Shown here: positions 31,493-40,775 of the stretch, one piece after another
Layout: every line of letters starts with the position of its first letter
Numbering within the stretch: position 1 is the first letter of the stretch
Assembly: GCF_016583765.1 (NCBI RefSeq)
Contig: NZ_NRRR01000002.1
Location: forward strand, 62,001 to 126,000
DNA: 64,000 bases
Direction: 5' to 3'
Source of the DNA: Chromatium weissei
GTDB taxonomy: Bacteria; Pseudomonadota; Gammaproteobacteria; Chromatiales; Chromatiaceae
Notes under the pieces: generated by a model
The model's database searches: none
Told to the model about the DNA's origin: nothing
What the model saw: the letters and a program-made list of their open reading frames with translations, nothing else
Program-made: the position numbers and the translations under genes

Positions 31493-33423
31493 CGCATCAC
31501 CTCGCCGTGATCTGGAGTTGTAATAATGGTCTCGGTGAATGAATTGACCGAGACGTATTTAGCAAAAAATTGTTCCAATACTGCACCGAGTAAAAAGACA
31601 CCACTGCCTTCAAATGCCGCTGGATCAAGCAGTAAAGTAATTTGTAATCCCCGCGCAAAACAAATCGCCCCAGAACCACCTTTTTCATAATTAAGACGAC
31701 TTTTTTCTGAAATGGAATAATCAAGCCCATCTTTAGAAAAAGACGAATTAAAAGAGGTCGATTTAGGCAACCGCCGCGTAATTGGCATCGTTCGCACCGA
31801 GCGCACGCCTTCAATTTGCGCCTGAATTGCGGCATCACTTTGATCGCCATACAGCGCCAGCAATTCGCGCAATGCGGTTGCGCCCTGTTCAACATTCTGA
31901 TCGCACAGCGATAAATAATTGAGCGATAAATGACTAATCAATCGCCATGCCGTGTCGCCGCGTGGAAATGATGGGCGCGGTTTGGTCGGCCCCGCCACGC
32001 AGCGCACCGATTGCACCGGCGCGCCAATATCCAATGTGAAATCGGTTTCGCCTTTGCCGAGCGGCAGTTGCAGCGGCAAATCCCGATTGGTGCACAGCGT
32101 GTTGACGGCGAGTTGGCGCAGGTCGTGACGAAACGGCGCGTCGTCCGCATCGACCAAACTAATGAACACCTCGCCGCCGAGATAACTGGAACGCGGCCCG
32201 CGCTGGCGCTGTTGCGCAGAAGGCACATGCGGAGCGCGATGCACGGTGTAATAAGCGCGCTGCGTTTGTCCGCCGATGAAATCCCGCGCCGTGTAAAACG
32301 GTAGAAATTCCTGCTCCGGTTCACTGTGACTGCCGATGCCGATCACTTCGGTGAGACCAAAAATCTCCAAATCGAGCGGCAGCGTGCGATCTGCGACGAC
32401 GTGATATTCATGGCTTTGATTATTCAAGTGAATTCGGTCGGCGCGTTTCGGAAATAGATTGATCGCAGTGGTGCAATGCAGCGCGAAATAGCTGGCATCA
32501 AACGCGTCTTCTTCAAACACGCCACCTTGATCGAGCAGCACGATGAGGTCCAATTCGGTCGTGGTGCAGCGCCGCACGGCAGTCGCCAGTCCGGTGAAAT
32601 CGACAAACAGATAACGCTCTGGAAATGCAAAGTATTCTTGCAGCAGTCGATAGCCTTGAAACGACTGCGGCCCATATGGCAGCAGTGCCTCGGCATCATC
32701 AAAACCGACGCGCTGAATGCTGGCTGGCGGCAACCGCATTTGCCACGGAGCCGGATGCGTCGCTGGACGGACGATGACCGCCAGCGCGTGTCCAAGTAAT
32801 TGTTCATAAAGGCGCATTCGCAAATCATCGCCGCCGCGCAGAAAAATCCGCACCGAGTCCAACGCGAGCTGATCAAACGTCAAATCGGGCGCAGCGCAGC
32901 GCAACCGCAATCGAATTCCGGCTTTAACGCCTTTGACGGTTTCGGCGCTCACCGCCAGCGCGGTCGTCAACGCCAGCGGTTTCGCCTCGCTCAATTCCAA
33001 CGGCCACAGCGTCACGTCCGCTGCGGTGCGATATTCGCAACTGGTGCGGTCACCCTTGCCGAGCAGACTGCGCAAACTGCTGCCGCGTGGCAGGGTAAAA
33101 CCAGCGGCGAGCGCACTGCCTTTGCTCAAATCAGGTTGGCACGCGACCACCGCCATCGATGGAATCGGCGCGAGATAATGCGGATAAACCATTTCCAGCA
33201 GATGCTGAGTGAAGTTGGGAAATTCGGCATCGAGTTTGAGTTGGACGCGAGCAGTGAGAAAGGCAAATCCTTCGAGCAGGCGTTCAACGTAGGGATCGGC
33301 GCATTCAAAGCCTTCGAGACCGAGGCGACCGGCGATTTTGGGATAATCACGGGCGAATTCCGCGCCCATTTCGCGGATAAATTGCAGTTCGCGGTTGTAA
33401 TAACGAAGGAAATCGGAGTCCAT
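31456..33423 (-). CDS. tssF: Type VI secretion baseplate protein TssF
   Basis: Largest baseplate wedge protein, 655 residues. The N-terminus YYNRELQFIREMGAEFARDY is diagnostic, followed by GFECADPYVERLLEGFAFL and FPNFTQHLLEMVYPHYLAPI. Conserved later blocks include YRLLQEYFAFPERYLFVDF and GVFLLGAVLEQFFAKYVS. Composition changes abruptly inside the gene: the 5' two-thirds are GC-rich, the last about 350 bases AT-rich. It follows tssE by two bases and overlaps tssG. Confidence 0.95.
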   Translation of the reverse strand: MDSDFLRYYNRELQFIREMGAEFARDYPKIAGRLGLEGFECADPYVERLLEGFAFLTARVQLKLDAEFPNFTQHLLEMVYPHYLAPIPSMAVVACQPDLSKGSALAAGFTLPRGSSLRSLLGKGDRTSCEYRTAADVTLWPLELSEAKPLALTTALAVSAETVKGVKAGIRLRLRCAAPDLTFDQLALDSVRIFLRGGDDLRMRLYEQLLGHALAVIVRPATHPAPWQMRLPPASIQRVGFDDAEALLPYGPQSFQGYRLLQEYFAFPERYLFVDFTGLATAVRRCTTTELDLIVLLDQGGVFEEDAFDASYFALHCTTAINLFPKRADRIHLNNQSHEYHVVADRTLPLDLEIFGLTEVIGIGSHSEPEQEFLPFYTARDFIGGQTQRAYYTVHRAPHVPSAQQRQRGPRSSYLGGEVFISLVDADDAPFRHDLRQLAVNTLCTNRDLPLQLPLGKGETDFTLDIGAPVQSVRCVAGPTKPRPSFPRGDTAWRLISHLSLNYLSLCDQNVEQGATALRELLALYGDQSDAAIQAQIEGVRSVRTMPITRRLPKSTSFNSSFSKDGLDYSISEKSRLNYEKGGSGAICFARGLQITLLLDPAAFEGSGVFLLGAVLEQFFAKYVSVNSFTETIITTPDHGEVMRWPARIGRRHTC

Positions 33424-33425
33424 GT

Positions 33426-33938
33426 TTAGCTGCCAGCGTCGGACTGCTCGACGATGCGCACCTCGCCGAGTTCAAGATCAAGTTCGGTTTTGAGGAAAAT
33501 GCGCAGCGGCACGGGTTGCGCCCACAAATCGCCTTCAATATCAAAGGTTAAGGTGTTGTGGCTCATGCGATTGGGATCGACGCGAGCGTGAACGCGCACG
33601 GTTTGACGCAGAATGCGCGGCTCAAAATCCCAAATCGCCTGCCGCACCGCCTGCTCAATTTTGCCCACATCGATGCCGGAAGCCGTCAGCCCAGTGATGT
33701 CGGGAATGCCGTAATTGAGCACCGAATGGGCGACAAACGGCGCGTTATCCAGATTTTGCACGCTATCCAAACGGCTGGCGTTGAGCAGCCAAGCCAGATC
33801 GCGCAACACGCTGGCACGAAGCTGACGCATTGAAATCACACGCTTTTCCCGCGATTCCTGCCGCTGCTCCGGTTCATCATCGGTCAACCGATCCAACAGC
33901 GCCGGTTGCAGCCGTTCCTGCTGAGTTAATTCAGCCAC
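33426..33938 (-). CDS. tssE: Type VI secretion baseplate protein TssE (gp25-like)
   Basis: gp25-like lysozyme-fold baseplate protein. About 170 residues from a GTG at 33938 (MAELTQQERLQP) that overlaps the tagJ stop by 8 bases; the longer in-frame ORF upstream of this lies inside tagJ and is not family-like. Typical features: LLDRLTD near the start, RQAIWDFEPRILRQTVRV and FDIEGDLWAQPVPLRIFLKT near the end. Confidence 0.92.
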   Translation of the reverse strand: MAELTQQERLQPALLDRLTDDEPEQRQESREKRVISMRQLRASVLRDLAWLLNASRLDSVQNLDNAPFVAHSVLNYGIPDITGLTASGIDVGKIEQAVRQAIWDFEPRILRQTVRVHARVDPNRMSHNTLTFDIEGDLWAQPVPLRIFLKTELDLELGEVRIVEQSDAGS

Positions 33939-34746
33939 AATTCGAATCCGTATCCAATGGCGAATTGAATTCAATACGACGCACATCCATTAACGAATAA
34001 TCGCCATTATCAGTGGTTAACATTCGCTGTCCGAGACCGAGATAAATATCAGTTGCGAATTCAATCCATTCAGTTTTACGCGCCAAACGAAGCAATGGAT
34101 CGGAATGGTTTTCAGAACCTGAATAGCGCGTTGGAATTAAACCCACTGTTTCACCGCCATTCGTAAACGTAAAATGCGCCGGCATCCACACCAAATCGCG
34201 CAAATCAATTGGCGGTTCAATTAAAACTGTGCGCAACCGCTGCAATGGAATCCAATAATAATGACCATTCACAATCGTTTCTAATACGGGGCCTAAACGC
34301 GAGTCAGCATCCATCATCCATTCAAAAGCAACGCCATCAATGCTACCGGCAGTCATTGGCGCAGCAGCAAAGGCTTGTTCCCGCACGGCAATTGCCTGTT
34401 CATTCGCACCTTGTGCAATTAAACGCTGCGCTTCTAATAATAATGCCAACCATTCTTCTGGCTCACCAAAAATCAATGGCGCACGTTTACCCGCAAAAAT
34501 TGCAGCGCGGAGCACTTCACAACGCAATGCTTCGCGGTAAGTTTGCACCATCGGCAATGTGGCAGCATTCAATTCACCCGCAACACCGAGTTGATTTAAT
34601 GCGCGTTCCCATTGCCCCAGCACTGCTAATAATTGAAATAAAAAAACGCGATAATTCGCGTTGGCAGGGTCTTTACGCACTTGCGCCTGAAGCTGGCGCA
34701 ATGTCTCATCCAAGTCACCATCTTTTAATGATTGTTCGGCTTGCAT
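33931..34746 (-). CDS. tagJ: T6SS accessory protein TagJ (ImpE family)
   Basis: Accessory protein that binds the sheath protein TssB in the loci that have it. 271 residues from ATG 34746 (MQAEQSLKDGDLDETL). The first 70 residues form a TPR-like helical part (VRKDPANANYRVFLFQLL), and the rest matches ImpE (FEWMMDADSRLGPVLET, YYWIPLQRLRTVLIEPP, DLVWMPAHFTFTNGGE). It lies between hcp and tssE, the order seen in loci related to the Pseudomonas HSI-I type. Confidence 0.92.
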   Translation of the reverse strand: MQAEQSLKDGDLDETLRQLQAQVRKDPANANYRVFLFQLLAVLGQWERALNQLGVAGELNAATLPMVQTYREALRCEVLRAAIFAGKRAPLIFGEPEEWLALLLEAQRLIAQGANEQAIAVREQAFAAAPMTAGSIDGVAFEWMMDADSRLGPVLETIVNGHYYWIPLQRLRTVLIEPPIDLRDLVWMPAHFTFTNGGETVGLIPTRYSGSENHSDPLLRLARKTEWIEFATDIYLGLGQRMLTTDNGDYSLMDVRRIEFNSPLDTDSNCG

Positions 34747-34786
34747 TAGCGCACATCTCCAGCAGAAATCAATTCGGTAATGAAAT

Positions 34787-34823
34787 AAAAATCGCCCGCT
34801 GATCAATAAAATCGGCGGGCGAT
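34787..34823 (-). terminator. Hairpin terminator between hcp and tagJ
   Basis: A 9-bp stem (ATCGCCCGC at 34791-34799 with GCGGGCGAT at 34815-34823) that on the minus strand is followed by TTTTTATTTC. It lies inside the operon just after hcp, so it probably acts as a partial terminator or 3' stabiliser, lowering expression of tagJ-tssEFG relative to hcp. Confidence 0.75.
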
Positions 34824-34836
34824 TAAACCGTAATAA

Positions 34837-35337
34837 TTAACTGACATCGCCTGCGTTAGCTTCAATATCCCACTTAAAGGTCTTCGCAGTACCACCCGCA
34901 CCCTTTTCATCTTGCGGCGTGTATTTGAATTCAACCTTGGCGAAATTAAAGGTGACATTCTCAGTCAAACGATCTTCACCACCTGAACCGCCAGTAGAAA
35001 CCGAAGTCACCATCAATTCTTTCATCGTAATGATGAGATAATTGATTGCATCAGAACCCACTTTACCACCCGCTTTACGAATGGTCAGAGTAGCATCGGG
35101 AATATGTTGACCAGTGGCGCAATACAACAATAGTAATGGTGATGCAATATCAACCCACTTGGTAAAGGATAAATCCTGCACATTCACCTTGCCAGAACCA
35201 CCACCACCACCGGTATGAAATGAACCCGAATTACTCTCTCCCCAGCTCCACGCCAATACATCAATCTGCTTTTCAAAACCCTTGATTTTACTTTCGCCTT
35301 CAATACCATTGATCTTCAGTAGCATGTCAAATGCCAT
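34837..35337 (-). CDS. hcp: Type VI secretion tube protein Hcp (TssD)
   Basis: Hexameric ring protein that stacks into the inner tube and is secreted. 166 residues, starting MAFDMLLKINGIEGESKIKG, with IDVLAWSWGESNSGSF and VTFNFAKVEFKYTPQ. A glycine stretch (HTGGGGGSGK) lies in the loop after the first strands. A hairpin upstream and a terminator-like hairpin downstream bracket the gene, fitting its high demand. Confidence 0.96.
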   Translation of the reverse strand: MAFDMLLKINGIEGESKIKGFEKQIDVLAWSWGESNSGSFHTGGGGGSGKVNVQDLSFTKWVDIASPLLLLYCATGQHIPDATLTIRKAGGKVGSDAINYLIITMKELMVTSVSTGGSGGEDRLTENVTFNFAKVEFKYTPQDEKGAGGTAKTFKWDIEANAGDVS

Positions 35338-35391
35338 TGCCGTTCTCCTGATTCACTGTGGTTAAATAACGAATAAACCCACACGCATCAC

Positions 35392-35422
35392 CATGCAGCC
35401 TGTTAATTATTGATGCTGCATG
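35392..35422 (-). promoter_or_regulatory. Hairpin between tssC and hcp
   Basis: An 8-bp perfect stem (CATGCAGC at 35392-35399 with GCTGCATG at 35415-35422) around a 15-base AT-rich loop, without a T-run. It could be an mRNA processing or stabilising element in the 98-base tssC-hcp gap. A role is inferred from position only. Confidence 0.4.
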
Positions 35423-35435
35423 ATGTCATACTGAA

Positions 35436-36932
35436 TTAACCGCCTTTTTGCGATGGCAATTTAGAAACCAATCGCAATGAAACGGTTAAGCCTTCCAATT
35501 GGTAATGCGGCCGCAAAAAGAATTGTGAACTGTAATAACCGGGATTACCTTCAACTTCTTGCACGCGCACTTCTGCGGCTGCCAATGGTTTGCGCGCTTT
35601 ACTTTCTTCAGAAGAATGCGCCGGATCGCCATCAACGTATTGACGAATCCATTGATTAAGCCAGCGTTCCATATCGTCGCGTTCTTTGAATGAACCGATC
35701 TTATCCCGCACGATACATTTCAAATAATGTGCAAAACGGCAGGTCGCAAATAAATACGGTAAGCGCGCTGCCAAATTCGCATTTGCCGTGGCATCGGGAT
35801 CATCGTATTCAAAGGGTTTTTGTAATGATTGCGCACCAATGAATGCCGCAAAATCCGAGTTCTTTTTATGAATGAGCGGCATGAATCCATTCTTCGCCAA
35901 TTCCGCTTCACGCCGATCACTAATTGCAATCTCGGTCGGGCATTTCATATCAACGCCGCCGTCATCAGTTGGAAAAGTATGCGTGGGCAAACCTTCTACT
36001 GCACCGCCGGATTCAATTCCACGAATTCTCGAACACCAGCCGTATAATTTGAATGAGCGATTGATATTGGTCGCCATTGCATACGCGGAATTCGCCCAAC
36101 TGTATTTATTATGATCTGCGCCGTCGGTGTCTTCTTCAAAATCGAATTCATCAACTGGATTGGTTTTTGCGCCATATGGTAAACGCGCCAGAAAACGCGG
36201 CATGGTTAAACCGATATAACGCGCATCATCCGATTCGCGTAATGAACGCCACGCTGCGTATTCCGGTGTTTGGAATATCTTGGTTAAATCACGCGGATTC
36301 GCTAATTCATTCCAAGAATCCATTTGCATGACACCGGGATCGGCACCTGCAATAAAGGGCGCGTGCATGGCTGCACACACCTTTGAAATCTCGCCGAGGA
36401 ATTCAACATCTGGTGGATTGTGATCGAAATGATAATCACCAACTAAACAACCAAAAGGTTCACCGCCGAATTGCCCATATTCTTCTTCGTACATGCGTTT
36501 GAATAATGGACTTTGATCCCAAGCCGTGCCCTTAAATTTCTTCAGGGTTTTATGCACTTCTTTCTTGGAAATGTTCATCACGCGAATCTTGAGCATTTCA
36601 TCAGTCTCGGTATTATTGACCATGTAATGCAAACCGCGCCACGCACCTTCCAATTGCTGAAATTCAGGGTGATGCAGAATTAAATTGACCTGCTCACTCA
36701 GTTTTTTATCAATCTCGGCAATAATTGAACCGATGGTATTTACGACATCAGCAGACATCGTCACTGAACCGGCAAGTGCCTGTTCTGCCAAGGTTTTAAC
36801 TGCTTCAGTGACCGCTTCTTTAGCGCGTTCCGATTTCGGACGAAACTCTTTTTCTAATAGCGCACTGAAATCACTGGGTTCAAAGGTTGTTGCACCCGCT
36901 TGACCCTGTTCTTGAAGTTCTGCGTCAGCCAC
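35436..36932 (-). CDS. tssC: Type VI secretion sheath large subunit TssC
   Basis: VipB-type protein that forms the contractile sheath with TssB. 498 residues. Diagnostic segments: ILHHPEFQQLEGAWRGLHYM, FGCLVGDYHFDH, FIAGADPGVMQMDSW, RFLARLPYG and the C-terminal FFLRPHYQLEGLTVSLRLVS. It is adjacent to tssB with three bases between the ORFs. Confidence 0.97.
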   Translation of the reverse strand: MADAELQEQGQAGATTFEPSDFSALLEKEFRPKSERAKEAVTEAVKTLAEQALAGSVTMSADVVNTIGSIIAEIDKKLSEQVNLILHHPEFQQLEGAWRGLHYMVNNTETDEMLKIRVMNISKKEVHKTLKKFKGTAWDQSPLFKRMYEEEYGQFGGEPFGCLVGDYHFDHNPPDVEFLGEISKVCAAMHAPFIAGADPGVMQMDSWNELANPRDLTKIFQTPEYAAWRSLRESDDARYIGLTMPRFLARLPYGAKTNPVDEFDFEEDTDGADHNKYSWANSAYAMATNINRSFKLYGWCSRIRGIESGGAVEGLPTHTFPTDDGGVDMKCPTEIAISDRREAELAKNGFMPLIHKKNSDFAAFIGAQSLQKPFEYDDPDATANANLAARLPYLFATCRFAHYLKCIVRDKIGSFKERDDMERWLNQWIRQYVDGDPAHSSEESKARKPLAAAEVRVQEVEGNPGYYSSQFFLRPHYQLEGLTVSLRLVSKLPSQKGG

Positions 36933-36935
36933 AAT

Positions 36936-37460
36936 TTAACCCTCGGTTGATGTTGAAGCGGCATCGTCCTGCGGTTTGGGCGCAGAAGCCAGCGATTGCA
37001 GCAATGCGGGGTCTTGCAATGCTTTAGCAATTAAATCCTCAGCACCAGTTTTTCCATCCATATAACTCAGTAGATTAGACAATTGTTCTCGTGCTTGCAG
37101 CAATTTATTTAATGCGCCGACTTTACGTGCAATTGCCGCTGGTGAAAAATCATCCATACTTTCAAATGTAATATCAACGCTCAAATTCCCTTCACCAGTT
37201 AATGTATTCGGAACTTGAAAGGCAGTGCGCGGTTTCATTGCCTTGAGTCGATCATCAAAATTATCAACGTCAATTTCTAAAAACTTGCGATCTGCGACTG
37301 GCGGCAAGGCTTCGGCGGGCTTGCCAGATAAATCAGCCATCACGCCCATAATGAATGGAAGTTGGACTTTTTTTTCTGCTCCGTATAATTCAACATCGTA
37401 TTCAATCTGCACACGCGGAGCGCGATTTCTTGCAATGAACTTCTGACTACTTTGTGCCAC
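36936..37460 (-). CDS. tssB: Type VI secretion sheath small subunit TssB
   Basis: VipA-type sheath protein, 174 residues, starting MAQSSQKFIARNRAPRVQIE, with the conserved KKVQLPFIMGVMADLSG and the C-terminal helix ALLQSLASAPK. It lies between tssA and tssC. Confidence 0.96.
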   Translation of the reverse strand: MAQSSQKFIARNRAPRVQIEYDVELYGAEKKVQLPFIMGVMADLSGKPAEALPPVADRKFLEIDVDNFDDRLKAMKPRTAFQVPNTLTGEGNLSVDITFESMDDFSPAAIARKVGALNKLLQAREQLSNLLSYMDGKTGAEDLIAKALQDPALLQSLASAPKPQDDAASTSTEG

Positions 37461-37493
37461 AGGATATTCCCTCGTTGTTGAACAAATAAAATC

Positions 37494-38555
37494 CTAGGTA
37501 TTTGATTCAGAACCACGTAATGCTTGTGCTTGCGCCAGACCGTCTGGAGCCAGCTCCTCCAAAATCTCCAAGAAATCTTTTTTAACCAGTAGTTTAGCAC
37601 GGCGCAGCAGCAATGGAATTGGGCTAGACGGCTCTTGTCGTTGATAATAATCGCATAAAAGATCAATTACACGAATAACATCATCCCGATTATGAATTGT
37701 ATTCAATGCGCTTGAAGCGACCGGTGAAGCACTGCTTGTAGCCACAATCTGCTCTTCATCTGTCGGGCATTCTTCAATCGCAGCATTCACCAATTCCGGC
37801 GATTGTTCAATACGTAAAGCCAATGGTGAAGCAATGGTTTTTTCTGCTTCTCGTATTAACTCGCTTAATGCGGTCATATCGGGTGCAGTGCCAGCGCCAA
37901 CACGTTCCAATAATAACGCTTCTATTGTTGCTAAAAGCTGACGCGATTGACGAATTGCATTCGCGGTTTCTTGCAATACTGCAAATTCTACCTGTTGAAA
38001 TGCAGCTTCAATGACATTTAATTCTGCTGGTGGTGCAGTATCGTTCTTTGGCGGTGCAATTTCTTTATTCGCAATTTGCCAATCACGCAAACTAAAATTG
38101 CCAATTCCTCGCGCACTAACCAACGGCGTAAATCGCAATCCATCCAGTGTCATTTCTGGATCGCACAGCGTGACAATCGTATTGATACGCAGAGTCGGAT
38201 CGTGATCATCATCAGGGTCAAGCAGTGGGTGAACATCTTCCCAATACTGCATTAACAATTGCTGAATTAAATTCAAACCATCACGAAATCCCGTCCAACC
38301 CTGTGTGCGAATGAGTGCCTGTGTTAAATACGCCGCAATACGCAAATCTTTAGTGCGTTTGAATAATTCAATTGCTTCACGTTGTACCTGCGCCCAATCC
38401 GGTGGTTCAGCGGGTACGATAGTATTTCCGAATTGCTGTTCTGGTTTACCACGCGTGGCGCGTTCTAATGCGCCATAAGCAGCGTCGTATTCCAAATCTT
38501 CACCGCAGGGCTGCGCAGGTGATATTTCTTTCAATAAAACATCGATGTCAATCAA
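37494..38555 (-). CDS. tssA: Type VI secretion protein TssA (ImpA N-terminal domain)
   Basis: Cap or baseplate-priming protein that guides tube and sheath assembly. 353 residues. The ImpA_N domain occupies the first about 150 residues: SPAQPCGEDLEYD at the start and KDLRIAAYLTQALIRTQGW in the middle. The C-terminal part holds the helical motif VIRVIDLLCDYYQRQEPSSP and the PIPLLLRRAKLLVKKDFLEI block. It is the first gene of the leftward operon; its promoter should lie in the 93-base gap to purE. Confidence 0.93.
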   Translation of the reverse strand: MIDIDVLLKEISPAQPCGEDLEYDAAYGALERATRGKPEQQFGNTIVPAEPPDWAQVQREAIELFKRTKDLRIAAYLTQALIRTQGWTGFRDGLNLIQQLLMQYWEDVHPLLDPDDDHDPTLRINTIVTLCDPEMTLDGLRFTPLVSARGIGNFSLRDWQIANKEIAPPKNDTAPPAELNVIEAAFQQVEFAVLQETANAIRQSRQLLATIEALLLERVGAGTAPDMTALSELIREAEKTIASPLALRIEQSPELVNAAIEECPTDEEQIVATSSASPVASSALNTIHNRDDVIRVIDLLCDYYQRQEPSSPIPLLLRRAKLLVKKDFLEILEELAPDGLAQAQALRGSESNT

Positions 38556-38648
38556 GGTTTGACTCCTTAATCAATTAAGATGCAATTCGCAGTGCACTTA
38601 AAATTGGCAATTGCTTTTCTCAACTTTTTAATCGTTGTTCATCAATTG

Positions 38649-39164
38649 TTATTGCTGTTCGCCATTTTCCAATAGCGCCGCTTTTTCCATGACTTGCAAT
38701 TCTAATTCGCGTTTATAGCGCACGATTTGTTCACGTAATGCCGAGTCGAATGTGCCGAGAATTTGCGCGGCGAGAATTCCCGCATTTTTTGCGCCGTTAA
38801 TTGCGACGGTGGCGACAGGTACTCCGGCGGGCATTTGCACGATGGACAGCAGTGAATCTTCGCCGGATAAACAGGCGCTTTTCACTGGAACGCCGATTAC
38901 TGGTAGTGGCGTGATGGCTGCTGCCATGCCCGGTAAATGCGCCGCGCCGCCCGCGCCAGCGATGATGACGCGTAATCCGCGTTCGACGGCGGTCTCGGCG
39001 TAATCGAACAGGCGGCGCGGTGTGCGATGCGCGGACACAATCGTCATTTCGTAGGGCACGCCGAATGCGGTCAGTATCGCCGCCGCGTCGCGCATGACCG
39101 GTAAATCTGAATCGCTGCCCATGATGATGCCAACCTGTGGCTGGCGCGGTGTTTCTGCGTTCAC
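38649..39164 (-). CDS. purE: N5-carboxyaminoimidazole ribonucleotide mutase
   Basis: Purine synthesis enzyme that rearranges N5-CAIR to CAIR. 171 residues. Motifs: [13 protein letters not shown], the histidine in SAHRTPRR, and [12 protein letters not shown]. It overlaps the purK end by 4 bases (ATGA), giving a purK-purE unit. Confidence 0.97.
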   Translation of the reverse strand: MNAETPRQPQVGIIMGSDSDLPVMRDAAAILTAFGVPYEMTIVSAHRTPRRLFDYAETAVERGLRVIIAGAGGAAHLPGMAAAITPLPVIGVPVKSACLSGEDSLLSIVQMPAGVPVATVAINGAKNAGILAAQILGTFDSALREQIVRYKRELELQVMEKAALLENGEQQ

Positions 39165-40321
39165 GGGTGATCTTCTCCTGAGATTTCAATGAGATCGCGT
39201 ACCTGTTCGGCTTTGCGTCGAGCAGTACTGAGATCGGAATCTAACACGGTGACATGCCCCATTTTGCGAAACGGCGCGGTCGCTGCTTTGCCGTACAGAT
39301 GTAAACACACGCCGGAAATTGCCAGCGCCTCCGCCATGCCTTTAATCACTGGTCGTCCACGATGACCGGGCGCACCGAGCAGATTAATCATCGCTGCGGG
39401 TGACAATTGCGCGGTGGAGCCGAGTGGCAGTCCAACCACTGCGCGCAAATGCTGTTCAAATTGATCGGTCACATTGGCTTCAATCGTGTGATGACCGGAA
39501 TTGTGGGTACGCGGCGCAACCTCGTTCACCAGCAGGCTGCCGTCCGCCAGCAGAAACATTTCCACGCCGAAAATGCCCACGCCACCGAGCACATCCAGCG
39601 TGCGCACCGCAAGCTGTTGCGCGGCAACGGCAACATCAGCGGGAATCTGTGCTGGCGCAAGCAACATATCCAACACGTTTTCACCAGAACGAAAACACAT
39701 CTCCACCACCGGATAACTGCGGGAATCGCCATCGCGTCCTCGCGCCACCAGCACCGCCAATTCCTTTTCCGCTGGCACAAACCGCTCCACCAGTGACGGC
39801 ACCGGCAAATGCTGCGAATACGCTTCGGCGCAATGCAAAATTGCCACGCCGCGCCCGTCATAACCACCACGTCGCGCCTTTTGCACGAGCGGATAACCGA
39901 AATCAGCGAAGGCTTCAACACTCGGTTCAGGCATGGCGACGAACGGTGCAGTGGGAATTCCGGCATTTGCTAACGTTTGTTTTTGCGTCAATTTATCCTG
40001 AATCAGCGCCAGCACCTGCGGCGACGGATGAATCGGATGACCTTCGCGCTCCAATTGCAGCAGCGTTTCGGTGTCGATGTCTTCAATATCAAAGGTGGTG
40101 ACATCGCAGGATTCGACCAATTCGCGCAGCCGCGCTGGGTCGTGGTAATGCCCGACGATTTGATGACCGGCGACCTGTCCGGCGGGCGAGCCGGGCGTGG
40201 GATCGAGAACGACACAGGTACAGCCGAGGCGTTTTGCGGCTTTGGCCATCATGCGGCCCAGTTGCCCGCCACCGATAATGCCCAGCCGAACAATCGGCAG
40301 CGTGAGATAAGGATTTGTCAT
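39161..40321 (-). CDS. purK: N5-carboxyaminoimidazole ribonucleotide synthase
   Basis: ATP-grasp enzyme that makes N5-CAIR from AIR, bicarbonate and ATP. The start at ATG 40321 ([16 protein letters not shown]) gives 386 residues; the ORF extends upstream over the neighbouring gene but without family similarity. Motifs: [31 protein letters not shown] and [17 protein letters not shown]. It is coupled to purE. Confidence 0.97.
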   Translation of the reverse strand: MTNPYLTLPIVRLGIIGGGQLGRMMAKAAKRLGCTCVVLDPTPGSPAGQVAGHQIVGHYHDPARLRELVESCDVTTFDIEDIDTETLLQLEREGHPIHPSPQVLALIQDKLTQKQTLANAGIPTAPFVAMPEPSVEAFADFGYPLVQKARRGGYDGRGVAILHCAEAYSQHLPVPSLVERFVPAEKELAVLVARGRDGDSRSYPVVEMCFRSGENVLDMLLAPAQIPADVAVAAQQLAVRTLDVLGGVGIFGVEMFLLADGSLLVNEVAPRTHNSGHHTIEANVTDQFEQHLRAVVGLPLGSTAQLSPAAMINLLGAPGHRGRPVIKGMAEALAISGVCLHLYGKAATAPFRKMGHVTVLDSDLSTARRKAEQVRDLIEISGEDHP

Positions 40322-40365
40322 GGGTATCAATTGGTTATTGATTTGATGATTAGGAAGAGACACGA

Positions 40366-40761
40366 ATGGCAAAAAAACGATTTCCATGTGGACATCAGGG
40401 TCAAGGTCAATACTGCCATCGCTGTGCACAAGAACAGCGTTCTCTCATTAAAAAGGAAGAGGCGCAGCAGGCACATGACGCGTGGATTGCTTTATTTGAC
40501 ACTGATTCGGTTAATTTACGGAAACTCGATAACAAGCAATTGATTGATAAAATAAGAAACATTATCAATGCTATTCATAGTGGAACCTCATATACACACT
40601 ACAAGGGAAAAAGAATGCGTTACGATAGAAACGTCATTTCGATTCCAGTAAATCGTGATTATCGACTGGTTTTTCATGTAATTGACGGCAAACTGCATGT
40701 GCATAAGTTAATGAGCCATGAAGAATACAATGTCAAAAAACCCGGTGAAAAAACGCAATGA
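40366..40761 (+). CDS. Zinc-finger / RelE-like hybrid protein, 131 aa
   Basis: The first 20 residues hold a compact cysteine/histidine cluster (C8, H10, C17, H18, C20 in PCGHQGQGQYCHRC), a likely zinc site. Residues about 50-125 resemble the RelE/ParE toxin fold: helices DKIRNIINAIHSG followed by a strand block with NVISIPVNRDYRLVF and HVHKLMSHEEY. That layout (basic strand, R/Y residues, C-terminal H-x2-Y) is typical of the superfamily, but catalytic competence is unproven. No antitoxin-sized gene sits beside it. It has a strong ribosome-binding site (AGGAAGAG) and is divergent from purK by 44 bases. I do not assign a function. Confidence 0.75.
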   Translation: MAKKRFPCGHQGQGQYCHRCAQEQRSLIKKEEAQQAHDAWIALFDTDSVNLRKLDNKQLIDKIRNIINAIHSGTSYTHYKGKRMRYDRNVISIPVNRDYRLVFHVIDGKLHVHKLMSHEEYNVKKPGEKTQ

Positions 40762-40775
40762 TTGTCGATCTGCTT

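Noticed and set aside
32800..33429. 209-codon plus-strand ORF across tssF
   Set aside because: Antisense to the GC-rich part of tssF and without family features.
39400..40543. Several plus-strand ORFs (130-233 codons) over purK
   Set aside because: Antisense to purK, no motifs, and mutually overlapping frames.
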